64,000 nt of DNA, taken from Candidatus Vicinibacter affinis. GTDB lineage: Bacteria > Bacteroidota > Bacteroidia > Chitinophagales > Saprospiraceae. The notes under the pieces were generated by a model. The model was given only the letters and a program-made list of their open reading frames with translations. It was not told the DNA's origin and made no database searches. Shown in pieces: positions 26,157 to 34,281 of this stretch (positions are counted from its first letter, which is position 1; the number at the start of each line of letters is the position of its first letter). The stretch spans positions 2,580,501 through 2,644,500 of the forward strand of contig JADJNH010000005.1 of the NCBI GenBank assembly GCA_016714365.1, in the 5' to 3' direction. The position numbers and the translations under genes are program-made.

Positions 26157-27899
26157 GTGAAAAACTATCTGATTATATTTATAATCCTGAGCAGTCTGGC
26201 TAATTTGTCCGGACAAGACTTGGATTTTTTATTTAGCAATACTGAGGCAAATCAGCAATCCAGCCCTTATTTGGATAGCCTGGCATTCAAAGTCGATTCT
26301 TTGATAAAGGAGCATAAATTTGATGAGATCATTATTCCTACCATTCGGTTAATAGAAAAATACCTTGATTTAAATGATTTGAACAAGGTCCACCAATATC
26401 GTTTTTTACTTTCAAAAGTCTATTATATCCTCGGATGGTACCCTAAATCAATCGTCAATCTTGAATATTGTCATGTTTTTTTTCGTCAGAACAATCGAAT
26501 TCTTGACTTGGTGAGAACCTATAATTTTATGACTCTTGTTTATTATAAAATGGGCAATAATGAAATGGCTGCATACTTTCTTGGCCAGGCGGAAGCTGAG
26601 AAACCATCCAAAAACAACCCACTTTGTTTCAATGAAAATATGCTTTTGGATGCCCTTATACGGTTAGGTCTTAACAACCCACTGGCTAAACCAAAACTTT
26701 TTGAAGTTTTAAAATATGCCAAGACTAATGGAATGAATGAAATGCTTTCCAATTGTTATTCATTTTTGGGAGATTTTTATTCTTTAAATGGCAATCCGGT
26801 ACAAGGATGTATAGCCTACCAAAAAGCTGCTGAAATTGCTGAAGCTATTGGCTTTCTTGCTGACCACAAAGCTTTGAACAGCAAAATATTTGACTGTCTG
26901 AGAAATCAGGAAAAACATCAGGAAGCAAGCCTGGCATTACTTAAATATATTGAAACTAATGACAGTCTACACCACATTGAACGCAATGAAATTCTTAACC
27001 GATCAATTGATCGGTATGAACAAAAAGAAATTCGTGAGGACAGAATCGACCTTGCTCAAAATCAACGTTTATTCGAACTCAAAAACAGAAGATCTAATTT
27101 CACCTTATATGGTTTGTTATTCAGCATAGCATCTATCCTTTTAGCGGGATTCATCATCATTTTGTTTTATCAACAAAAATTATCGGCAAATGAGATCATC
27201 CACAGTCAAAATGAACAAATCAATCAACAGAAAATTACAGAACTGGAAAACAACCTGACTCTTCAAACGATGAAATCAATGATAGCTGGCCAGGAGGAGG
27301 AACGTGAAAGGATCGCCAAAGACCTACACGACAGTCTGGGAGGCTTACTATCCACGATTAAACTCAGATTTGACAAACTACAATCAGATAATAAGGTAGC
27401 TCTAAGCAGTCCGGATTTTAACAAAGTACATGATTTGATTGATGTGGCATGTGTGGAGGTAAGAAATATTTCTCATGACTTAAAGCCAGGCGCACTGGAG
27501 GATCTTGGTTTGATTGAAGCCATAAAAGATATGCTGAATCGTTACAATCGTGAAAAGGGTCCCGAAATAATTTTTCAAGCTTACGGTTTTGATGGCAATG
27601 AGAAGATCATCGAATCCTCAAGGGCACTACAAGTCTATAGAATAGTTCAAGAATTGCTCAACAACTCCATTAAACACTCCAAGGGAAAAGAAATTCTTGT
27701 CCAACTCAGTTTGAAGGAACCTGATCTTGAAATCATTGTAGAGGATGATGGCATAGGTTACCAGCCGGAAGCTATCAACAAGGGTATGGGTTTGGAGAAT
27801 ATTAAATCAAGAATTAAATATCTTAAAGGAGAACTTTCTATTAAATCCAGACCAAATGAAGGTACCTCCACGCTCATCCAAGTTCCCGTCAAAAGTTAA
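26157..27899 (+). CDS. TPR-containing sensor histidine kinase (HisKA_3 type)
   Basis: This is a 580-residue sensor kinase. It has a signal peptide (MKNYLIIFIILSSLANLSGQ), a helical TPR-like sensor region (about 40-300), one transmembrane helix (about 315-338), a short coiled coil, the HisKA_3 phosphoacceptor box ERIAKDLHDSLGG (H391) and an HATPase domain with VQELLNNSIKHS, VEDDGIGY and GMGLENIKSR. I use the GTG at 26157. The TTG at 26145 overlaps a perfect -7 box (TAACTTTG, 26140-26147), so it is probably untranslated. It pairs with the LuxR-type regulator just upstream. The signal sensed is unknown. Confidence 0.9.
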   Translation: MKNYLIIFIILSSLANLSGQDLDFLFSNTEANQQSSPYLDSLAFKVDSLIKEHKFDEIIIPTIRLIEKYLDLNDLNKVHQYRFLLSKVYYILGWYPKSIVNLEYCHVFFRQNNRILDLVRTYNFMTLVYYKMGNNEMAAYFLGQAEAEKPSKNNPLCFNENMLLDALIRLGLNNPLAKPKLFEVLKYAKTNGMNEMLSNCYSFLGDFYSLNGNPVQGCIAYQKAAEIAEAIGFLADHKALNSKIFDCLRNQEKHQEASLALLKYIETNDSLHHIERNEILNRSIDRYEQKEIREDRIDLAQNQRLFELKNRRSNFTLYGLLFSIASILLAGFIIILFYQQKLSANEIIHSQNEQINQQKITELENNLTLQTMKSMIAGQEEERERIAKDLHDSLGGLLSTIKLRFDKLQSDNKVALSSPDFNKVHDLIDVACVEVRNISHDLKPGALEDLGLIEAIKDMLNRYNREKGPEIIFQAYGFDGNEKIIESSRALQVYRIVQELLNNSIKHSKGKEILVQLSLKEPDLEIIVEDDGIGYQPEAINKGMGLENIKSRIKYLKGELSIKSRPNEGTSTLIQVPVKS

Positions 27900-27903
27900 A
27901 AAC

Positions 27904-27924
27904 TCAGGGTTTACCCTGATTTTT
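27904..27924 (+). terminator. Candidate intrinsic terminator after the sensor kinase
   Basis: Arms TCAGGGT (27904-27910) and ACCCTGA (27913-27919) pair perfectly and are followed by five T. It begins 5 bases after the kinase stop. The half-site is shared with the repeat at 26098-26121. Confidence 0.55.
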
Positions 27925-28241
27925 AAAAATCGGGGTTTTCATTGATTTCCAAGTAATTATTATAGCCAATCTTTGTACTGTCGATAACGATTAAAAAGTT
28001 AATAGTTACGATGCTTGATTTGAATATTGAAAATGGGATCCAGGAAAAGGACTATCAGTATGGCATTAATTAGTTTTGGTTAGCTAATACGGGATTAATT
28101 CTTTGGTAAATATCAATGAGATCGTTCTATCTACTGCTTCTGCAGCTATAGAAATAAAGTACTGATAGTCCTTCTTGGTTTTAAAGGTTAAAAAGTCGTG
28201 ATAGAATATATTTGATTTAGGTTTATCCCCAAAGCCATTCT
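27925..28241. other. Intergenic region without a recognisable gene
   Basis: There is no supported open frame between the kinase terminator and the bidirectional terminator. The main structure is a pair of inverted 14-base arms at 28047-28060 and 28160-28173 (listed separately). The remaining sequence is AT-rich with no tRNA-like or conserved RNA fold that I recognise. Confidence 0.6.
28047..28173. repeat. Long-range inverted repeat
   Basis: AAGGACTATCAGTA at 28047-28060 is the exact reverse complement of 28160-28173, with 99 bases between. The pairing continues imperfectly outward (CCAGGA before the first arm, CTTGG after the second). It could be the stem of a small RNA, a remnant of a mobile element, or a paired protein site. 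Confidence 0.6.
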
Positions 28242-28276
28242 AAAAAGGCCATTTCTGAGAAGAAATGGCCTTTTTT
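28242..28276. terminator. Bidirectional intrinsic terminator
   Basis: A perfect 15-base stem (28242-28256 with 28261-28275) around a GAGA loop has A-rich and T-rich flanks, so it can stop transcripts in both directions. It lies 3 bases past the stop of the ABC-F gene (minus) and downstream of the sensor kinase (plus). Confidence 0.88.
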
Positions 28277-28279
28277 ATT

Positions 28280-30187
28280 TTATCCTGCCAACTCAATGAG
28301 TTGTTCCCATTCAATCGTTTTTAATTCAATATCTGATTTTAAACTATTATATTCTGATAGTAATTTCTGGCTGTCAGGAGCTTTATAAAAATCTGGGTCA
28401 GCCATTTTTAATTCAAAATCTTTTTTCTTTTTCTCACGAGATTCTATGTCTTTTTCCAGGACTTGAATTCTCTTAACAAGCTTTTTCTTTTCTTCAGTAT
28501 TAAGAGATTCGCTTTTCTGACTTAAATTTTGCTCAATAGGTACTGCAATTTGCTGCTTAGCAAAAGTATTTTCAAGATCAGTTGCCTCAATTTTTTCTAA
28601 AAAATAATCAATGTCTCCTTCAAAAAAACGAATAGTTTTATTTGAGAAAAAACAAGTACGTTCGGCAAGATCTCTTAAAAACTCTCTATCATGAGACACA
28701 ATAACGACAGTTCCTTTGTATTGTTTGATTGCCTCTTTTAGAGATTCCTTTGAGGGAATATCCAGGTGATGAGTAGGTTCATCGAGTATAAGGAAATTGT
28801 GCTCCTGAACTAACAATACAGCCAATCTTACCCTTGATTTTTCACCACCACTCAATACTTTTATACGCTTATCCACATCCTCTCCACTAAATCCCAATCC
28901 ACCAAGAATTTTTCTGATCATTGGACGAATTTGTGGAAGTGCGGCATATTCTACCGTTTCCATTATGGTTAAATCCGGATTCAAAATCTCACCATGTTCT
29001 TGAGCAAAATATCCAATTTTAATTTCATGCCCATATTTCAAATGTCCATGAGTGGGCTCTATTGCTTTGCTGAGCAATTTCACCATCGTACTTTTTCCTT
29101 GACCATTTTGACCAATAAACGACAACTTTTGCCCACGCTCCAAGACAAAATCAAGATCCTTTAATACTTCCAATGGACCATAGGACTTAGAAAGATGATG
29201 AGCTTCCACCACAATTCTCCCTCCAGGATGAGAAGGTTGGAATCGCAATCTTATTGAACCTTGTTCATCATCCGGCTCATCTATGACATCCATTCGGGCT
29301 AATTCAGATTGCAAGGATTTGGCAAAACTTGCTTTATTTGCTTTGGCTCTGAATTTATCTATTAGCTGTTCTTTATGTTGAATAAGCTTTTGCTGGGATT
29401 TGTATTCATTTAATTCAACCTCCCGTCGCTCCTTTTTATAGTTTATAAAATCAGAATATGTACCAACGTAATCATAAATTCTACCTCTATCTACTTCTAT
29501 GATGCGCTTAGCTATGTTATTCACAAACATCAAGTCATGCGAAATCAACAAAACACTCCCTTCATAGGCAATAAGATATTTCTCGAGCCATTGAATGGAT
29601 AAAATATCCAAATGATTATTAGGTTCATCCAGCAACATTAAATCCGGTTTGGCTAATAATAACTTTGCAAGCTCCACCCTCATCCTCCAGCCACCGCTAA
29701 ATTCTCTGGTCGGTCTAACTAAATCAGTTGGCTTAAATCCCAAACCGGTAAGGATTTTTTCAATTTCTCCATCCAATTTATCCGCATTTAGGTATTCCAG
29801 TCGATGCTGAACTTCAGACATCGTCTCTACAGCTCTGATCATTACATCATGATCCAAATCAGGTTTATGAAGTAAATCCTCACATTCTTGAAGAGTAGTT
29901 TTAAGACTTTCTATTTCTTCCATTGATGCCAGAACTTCATCTTTAACACTCCGGCCTTCATCCTCTGGTAACTCCTGACGAAGATACCCAACAGTGAGTT
30001 TTTTAGGTTTTTCGATAAAACCCTCATCAGGTGATATAACGCCTGACAAAACTTTAATCAGGGTTGATTTACCACTTCCGTTACGCCCGGTTACAGCTAA
30101 CTTCTCCCCTTCTGTAATTGTAAAAGAGATTTTATCAAAAAGGGCCCTCTCCCCAAATCTGAGTGTTAAGTTTTGAATTCTGATCAA
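28280..30187 (-). CDS. ABC-F family ATPase (ribosome-associated)
   Basis: This is a 635-residue soluble protein with two ATPase domains. Domain 1 has GRNGSGKST, SGGWRMRVELAKLLL and LMLLDEPNNHLD. Domain 2 has GQNGQGKST, SGGEKSRVRLAVLLV and FLILDEPTHHLD. The linker between them (about 240-320) is charged and helical, and the C-terminus (about 540-635) is a coiled coil. ABC-F proteins act on ribosomes rather than in transport. This one resembles the Uup/YheS type more than resistance proteins, which is an inference from the C-terminal coil. It is the last gene of the folE-fabD-yqgE operon, ending at a strong terminator. Confidence 0.92.
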   Translation of the reverse strand: MIRIQNLTLRFGERALFDKISFTITEGEKLAVTGRNGSGKSTLIKVLSGVISPDEGFIEKPKKLTVGYLRQELPEDEGRSVKDEVLASMEEIESLKTTLQECEDLLHKPDLDHDVMIRAVETMSEVQHRLEYLNADKLDGEIEKILTGLGFKPTDLVRPTREFSGGWRMRVELAKLLLAKPDLMLLDEPNNHLDILSIQWLEKYLIAYEGSVLLISHDLMFVNNIAKRIIEVDRGRIYDYVGTYSDFINYKKERREVELNEYKSQQKLIQHKEQLIDKFRAKANKASFAKSLQSELARMDVIDEPDDEQGSIRLRFQPSHPGGRIVVEAHHLSKSYGPLEVLKDLDFVLERGQKLSFIGQNGQGKSTMVKLLSKAIEPTHGHLKYGHEIKIGYFAQEHGEILNPDLTIMETVEYAALPQIRPMIRKILGGLGFSGEDVDKRIKVLSGGEKSRVRLAVLLVQEHNFLILDEPTHHLDIPSKESLKEAIKQYKGTVVIVSHDREFLRDLAERTCFFSNKTIRFFEGDIDYFLEKIEATDLENTFAKQQIAVPIEQNLSQKSESLNTEEKKKLVKRIQVLEKDIESREKKKKDFELKMADPDFYKAPDSQKLLSEYNSLKSDIELKTIEWEQLIELAG

Positions 30188-30198
30188 AGCAATAATTG

Positions 30199-30768
30199 TT
30201 AGTTAAAAATATAATCCCCATCAATTTGGCTGATGGCTTCAAAATGCTCCCCTTTGTCCTTGAGCATACTTTTCCATAGTTCATCTATCTTGTTATTAAA
30301 CAAGTAATTAGGATCCATTTCTGAAATAATCCAAGAACGTTCATCTAATTCAGTAGATAATTGTCCTGCCGTCCAACCACTGTAGCCAAGAAAAAATCTA
30401 ATATTTTCAGGAAGAATAAGCTTCTGATCAATTAAAAACTTCAAGGCTGTGAAATCCCCACCCCAATAAATTCCATTTGCAATTTTGACCGATTCTTCCA
30501 ACATGTCCCCAACATTATGCAGATAATGCAAAGTAGTGGTAGCCACAGGGCCTCCGGCAAATACCTTGGAGGGAAAGTCCTCTATATCCTCGACAAGCTC
30601 CGAAAGCTCAAAATCAGTTTCTTTATTTAGAACAAATCCAACTGTTCCATCCTCTTCGGTATGATCTACGATTAATACCACCGAGCGCTTAAAATTGGGA
30701 TCTAACATAAAAGGTTCTGACAAGAGTACTTGCCCAGACTTGATCGGAGTATTTGTTCCCTCACTCAT
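30199..30768 (-). CDS. YqgE/AlgH family protein
   Basis: This is a 189-residue protein with the family's start pattern SGQVLLSEPFMLDPNFKRSVVLIVDH and later VFAGGPVATTTLHYLHN, FFLGYSGWTAGQLSTEL and SWII. The fold is known but the biochemical role is not. It starts at an ATG that overlaps the fabD stop by 4 bases and ends 11 bases before the ABC-F gene, so it belongs to the same operon. Confidence 0.93.
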   Translation of the reverse strand: MSEGTNTPIKSGQVLLSEPFMLDPNFKRSVVLIVDHTEEDGTVGFVLNKETDFELSELVEDIEDFPSKVFAGGPVATTTLHYLHNVGDMLEESVKIANGIYWGGDFTALKFLIDQKLILPENIRFFLGYSGWTAGQLSTELDERSWIISEMDPNYLFNNKIDELWKSMLKDKGEHFEAISQIDGDYIFN

Positions 30769-31655
30769 AATGTTTCAACAGGTATATTTCTGTCAATTCT
30801 TTTTAAAAAACCGGATAAAACAGTACCATTGCCCCCCACTTCTGTAAAGTGATTTATTTGATCAGCAATCATGTTTTGCATGGTTTGAGTCCATTTTACT
30901 GGGGAGGTTAACTGAAGATTTAAATTCCTCTTTAGTTGAGTGGGATCTGAATATGGACAAGCATCAACATTTTGGTAAATGGCACATATTGGTTCGGAAA
31001 ATGTGGTATTGTCGATTGCTGCAGCCAGTTTTTCCCGCGCAGGTTCCATAAGAGGTGAATGAAAAGCACCTCCAACCGCCAATAGGATAAACCTTTTAGC
31101 CCCAATTTCCATAAGTTTCTTCTCTGCAAGCTGCAATCCAGCAAGACTACCGGATATAACTAGTTGACCTGGACAATTATAGTTCGCAGGAACCACTATT
31201 TCTTCATTTATTGAAGCACAAACCTCCTCAATTTGCTCATCAGACAAACCTACTATGGCAGCCATTGAACCTGGGTTCAAATCACAAGCTTCCTGCATAG
31301 CAAGTGCTCTGGTCCGAACTAAAGATAAGCCAGCTTCAAAACTTATAACCCCCGATGCAACTAATGCTGAAAATTCACCAAGAGAATGCCCTGCCATTCC
31401 CTTAATACCATCAATATTCCCGCTTGATTTAAGCTTAACTATTGAGTGTATAAACACAGACGGTTGAGTAATATGCGTTTGTTTAAGTTCATCATCTGTC
31501 CCTTCAAACATAATGTCTGAAATCCTGAACCCTAGGAAATCGTTTGCCTGCTCAAAAAGTGATTTTGCCACATCAGAAGATTCATAAAGATCTTTCCCCA
31601 TTCCCCTATACTGACTTGCCTGTCCAGGAAATATATATGCTTTATTTAGCATCAA
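30765..31655 (-). CDS. fabD: ACP S-malonyltransferase
   Basis: The enzyme loads malonyl from malonyl-CoA onto acyl carrier protein to feed fatty acid synthesis. The 296 residues have YIFPGQASQYRGMG, the nucleophile S91 in GHSLGEFSAL, R in VRTRALAMQEA, the catalytic histidine in GAFHSPLM and QNVDACPYSDP. It overlaps folE upstream and yqgE downstream by 4 bases each, so all three are translated from one message. Confidence 0.95.
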   Translation of the reverse strand: MMLNKAYIFPGQASQYRGMGKDLYESSDVAKSLFEQANDFLGFRISDIMFEGTDDELKQTHITQPSVFIHSIVKLKSSGNIDGIKGMAGHSLGEFSALVASGVISFEAGLSLVRTRALAMQEACDLNPGSMAAIVGLSDEQIEEVCASINEEIVVPANYNCPGQLVISGSLAGLQLAEKKLMEIGAKRFILLAVGGAFHSPLMEPAREKLAAAIDNTTFSEPICAIYQNVDACPYSDPTQLKRNLNLQLTSPVKWTQTMQNMIADQINHFTEVGGNGTVLSGFLKRIDRNIPVETL

Positions 31656-32230
31656 CTGTTTTTATTAATAAGATTCATAAATTCATTTCTCGTCTCAAAG
31701 GTCTTAAAAACTCCTGTAAATGCCGAGGTTGTAGTCATACTATTTTGCTTTTGCACCCCCCTCATCATCATACACATGTGTCTGGCTTCAATCACTACGG
31801 CGACTCCATGAGGTTTTAAAGTATCCTGGATGGCGTTCATTATTTCCAGTGTAAGCCTTTCCTGCACTTGCAATCTCCTTGAAAAAACATCTACCAATCG
31901 GGGCAACTTGCTCAGACCGACAATATATCCATTAGGAATATAGGCGATATGTGCTTTTCCAAAAAAAGGCAATAAATGATGTTCGCAAAGAGAATACAGT
32001 TCAATATCCTTTACCAGCACCATTTCACTGTAATCTTCCTTAAAAAGGGCTGATTCCAAAATCCCAACAGGATTGTCACGATAGCCCTGAGTAAGGAATT
32101 CCATGGCCTTTGCAGCTCTTGTAGGGGTTTTTGCCAATCCTTCACGATCAGAATTCTCTCCTAAACCACTAATTATTTGCTCGAAAAATCCGACGAGCTC
32201 TTTATTTCTCAATATTTGATTTTCTTTCAT
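31652..32230 (-). CDS. folE: GTP cyclohydrolase I
   Basis: The enzyme converts GTP to dihydroneopterin triphosphate, the first step of folate (and biopterin) synthesis. The 192 residues carry the zinc ligands C82 in SLCEHHLLPF, with H85, and C153 in RHMCMMMRG. GLSKLPRLVDVFSRRLQVQE and the closing TSAFTGVF complete the type I signature. It is the first gene of the operon. The upstream region (32231-32372) is shared with the divergent LytS-type kinase gene. Confidence 0.96.
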   Translation of the reverse strand: MKENQILRNKELVGFFEQIISGLGENSDREGLAKTPTRAAKAMEFLTQGYRDNPVGILESALFKEDYSEMVLVKDIELYSLCEHHLLPFFGKAHIAYIPNGYIVGLSKLPRLVDVFSRRLQVQERLTLEIMNAIQDTLKPHGVAVVIEARHMCMMMRGVQKQNSMTTTSAFTGVFKTFETRNEFMNLINKNS

Positions 32231-32372
32231 TTTGTGTAAATATAGATTACGAAACCAACTGATAAAGAATTAGTTTACCGATATGACTTATTTTAAAAAT
32301 AGTCTATGAAATGGTGCATTAAATCGAAAAAACAATTCAATTATTAAACACCTGCATTAATATTGCAATAAT

Positions 32373-33431
32373 ATGAGTCCTGAAGAACAAATTAAACTCA
32401 ATCAGATTTCCGGCCATACCAATTGGACATGGACCCAAATTCTCTTTTGGCTCATATTTTATACGATCTGGCTTTATATAGCGCCAAGCACATGGCCTCA
32501 GGCCCTGGCTGCTATCTGGAGCCTGGGAAACACCATTTTCTTTGTCCTCACAGTTAATATTAACCTATGGATTTTACTCCCCAGATTAATTCAATCCCAA
32601 TCCATTATAACTTACACCGGCTTCATCATTGGGATGGCGCTTATTCTAACCCCCATCAAAGTTTACTTCAACCAACAATTATGCTTGACATATGAAATAC
32701 AATGTCTTGAATGGGTACTTGATTCCAAAATTAGTTTTATCAGTTTGTTGGTTATAACAGCCATTTCTTCCTTGGTAAGAATTCCATTAGACTGGCTTAA
32801 GGTTCAAAAAGAAAAAAAAGATCTCATCACAAAAAACATCCAGACGGAATTACAATTCTTGAAAAATCAAATCAACCCTCATTTTCTATTCAATACATTG
32901 AATAATTTATATGCTCTTACTTTAAAAAAATCCGATTATGCTCCAGAGGTTGTTCTGAAACTTTCTGATATGATGAGGTACATGTTGTATGAATGCAATG
33001 AAAAAGTAGTTCCTTTAGAAAAAGAAATTCTTTATATAAAAAATTATATAGAGCTGGAAAAAATAAGATTAAGTAAAAATGCAGACATTGAAATTGAAGT
33101 GACAGGCAACATTGACAACACAAAAGTAGCGCCACTCCTCTTCATTCCGTTTATTGAGAATAGTTTTAAACACGGACTTAAAACTAGTTTAGAAAAAGCC
33201 TATATTAAAGTAAGTTTTATAGTTAGAAATGACACCATTGAATTTATTGTAAAAAATTCCAAATCTCAATTAATGCCTGGATTTACAGGTAAAAAAATTG
33301 GTGGAATAGGGCTCACAAATGTAAAAAAGAGACTGGAGCTAATTTACCCAAACTTACATTCATTAAAAATATCAGAATTTCCTGACTCCTATGAAATTCA
33401 CCTCTTCCTTTTTATTTCAAACAAAAATTAA
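32373..33431 (+). CDS. LytS/YehU-type sensor histidine kinase
   Basis: This is a 352-residue membrane kinase. Four hydrophobic helices (about 20-38, 48-70, 80-98 and 120-137) precede a short linker and the His_kinase domain with QINPHFLFNTLNNLYAL (H170). The ATPase half has FIPFIENSFKHG and GGIGLTNVKKRLEL. The family senses envelope or small-molecule signals through the membrane part. The partner regulator starts 5 bases downstream. Confidence 0.93.
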   Translation: MSPEEQIKLNQISGHTNWTWTQILFWLIFYTIWLYIAPSTWPQALAAIWSLGNTIFFVLTVNINLWILLPRLIQSQSIITYTGFIIGMALILTPIKVYFNQQLCLTYEIQCLEWVLDSKISFISLLVITAISSLVRIPLDWLKVQKEKKDLITKNIQTELQFLKNQINPHFLFNTLNNLYALTLKKSDYAPEVVLKLSDMMRYMLYECNEKVVPLEKEILYIKNYIELEKIRLSKNADIEIEVTGNIDNTKVAPLLFIPFIENSFKHGLKTSLEKAYIKVSFIVRNDTIEFIVKNSKSQLMPGFTGKKIGGIGLTNVKKRLELIYPNLHSLKISEFPDSYEIHLFLFISNKN

Positions 33432-33436
33432 TCTTT

Positions 33437-34150
33437 ATGATAAAAACATTGATTGTAGATGATGAACCTCTAGCGATTGAAATACTGGAGGCCTATGTAT
33501 CCCAAATTCCCCAATTACATTTGGTGGCAAAGTGTTCAAATGCATTAGAAGCCAACAGGGTGCTTCAACTTGAAAAGATAGACCTAATGTTTCTAGATAT
33601 AGAAATGCCTTTATTATTGGGGACTGATTTCTTAAAGTCACTTCAAAACCCACCCAAAGTAATTTTCACCACAGCTTATCCTGAATTTGCTGTCCAAGGT
33701 TTTGAGTTAAATGCGCTTGATTATTTGTTGAAGCCAATATCCATGGAAAGGTTTGTAAAATCCATCAATAAATTGTTTGAAAAAAATGAATTTGACATTA
33801 AGCCTGAAATTGAACAAAATACTGAATATATTTTTGTCAAGGCAGATAAAAGACTTATCAAAGTAAACTTTAGTGAAATCCTCTACATAGAGGGGTTAAA
33901 AGATTATGTTATCATAAGAACTGACCAAAACAAAATTATAACACTACAAACCATGAAAAGCCTGGAAGAAAAACTTCCATCTACTAAATTCATTAGAGTT
34001 CACAGATCGTTCATTGTCAATCTCAACAGAATTAACGCAATTGTAGGGAACGCTATAGAGATTATTGAAAAAGGACAAAACAAACACATTCCTATAGGTA
34101 ATAACTACAAGGAAGAAATAGAAAAAATGATTGAAAAGAGAAAACTATAA
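33437..34150 (+). CDS. LytTR-family response regulator
   Basis: This is a 237-residue regulator. The receiver domain has IVDDEPLAIEIL, D54 in MFLDIEMPLLLG, the T in FTTAYPEFAVQ and K in DYLLKPISMERF. The LytTR DNA-binding domain (about 135-235) has LIKVNFSEILYIEGLKDYV and FIRVHRSFIVNL. It forms a pair with the LytS-type kinase just upstream. The next gene in the convergent direction is the first of the T9SS protein array. Confidence 0.95.
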   Translation: MIKTLIVDDEPLAIEILEAYVSQIPQLHLVAKCSNALEANRVLQLEKIDLMFLDIEMPLLLGTDFLKSLQNPPKVIFTTAYPEFAVQGFELNALDYLLKPISMERFVKSINKLFEKNEFDIKPEIEQNTEYIFVKADKRLIKVNFSEILYIEGLKDYVIIRTDQNKIITLQTMKSLEEKLPSTKFIRVHRSFIVNLNRINAIVGNAIEIIEKGQNKHIPIGNNYKEEIEKMIEKRKL

Positions 34151-34225
34151 TTTTATTAATAAATTAAAAAAATTCTGTTATTCCTGTTAAACAGCCTTTC
34201 ATTTTTCAGCAGTTATTAAAAATAA

Positions 34226-34257
34226 GAAAGTGCCCTCTGGGATCAAAGGACACTTTC
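34226..34257 (-). terminator. Weak candidate terminator for the 1433-residue T9SS protein
   Basis: Arms GAAAGTG (34226-34232) and CACTTTC (34251-34257) pair with an 18-base loop that can extend the stem with mismatches. On the minus strand the stem is followed by a T-rich stretch. Confidence 0.45.
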
Positions 34258-34281
34258 ACTAAACCGATTGATTAACAATGA

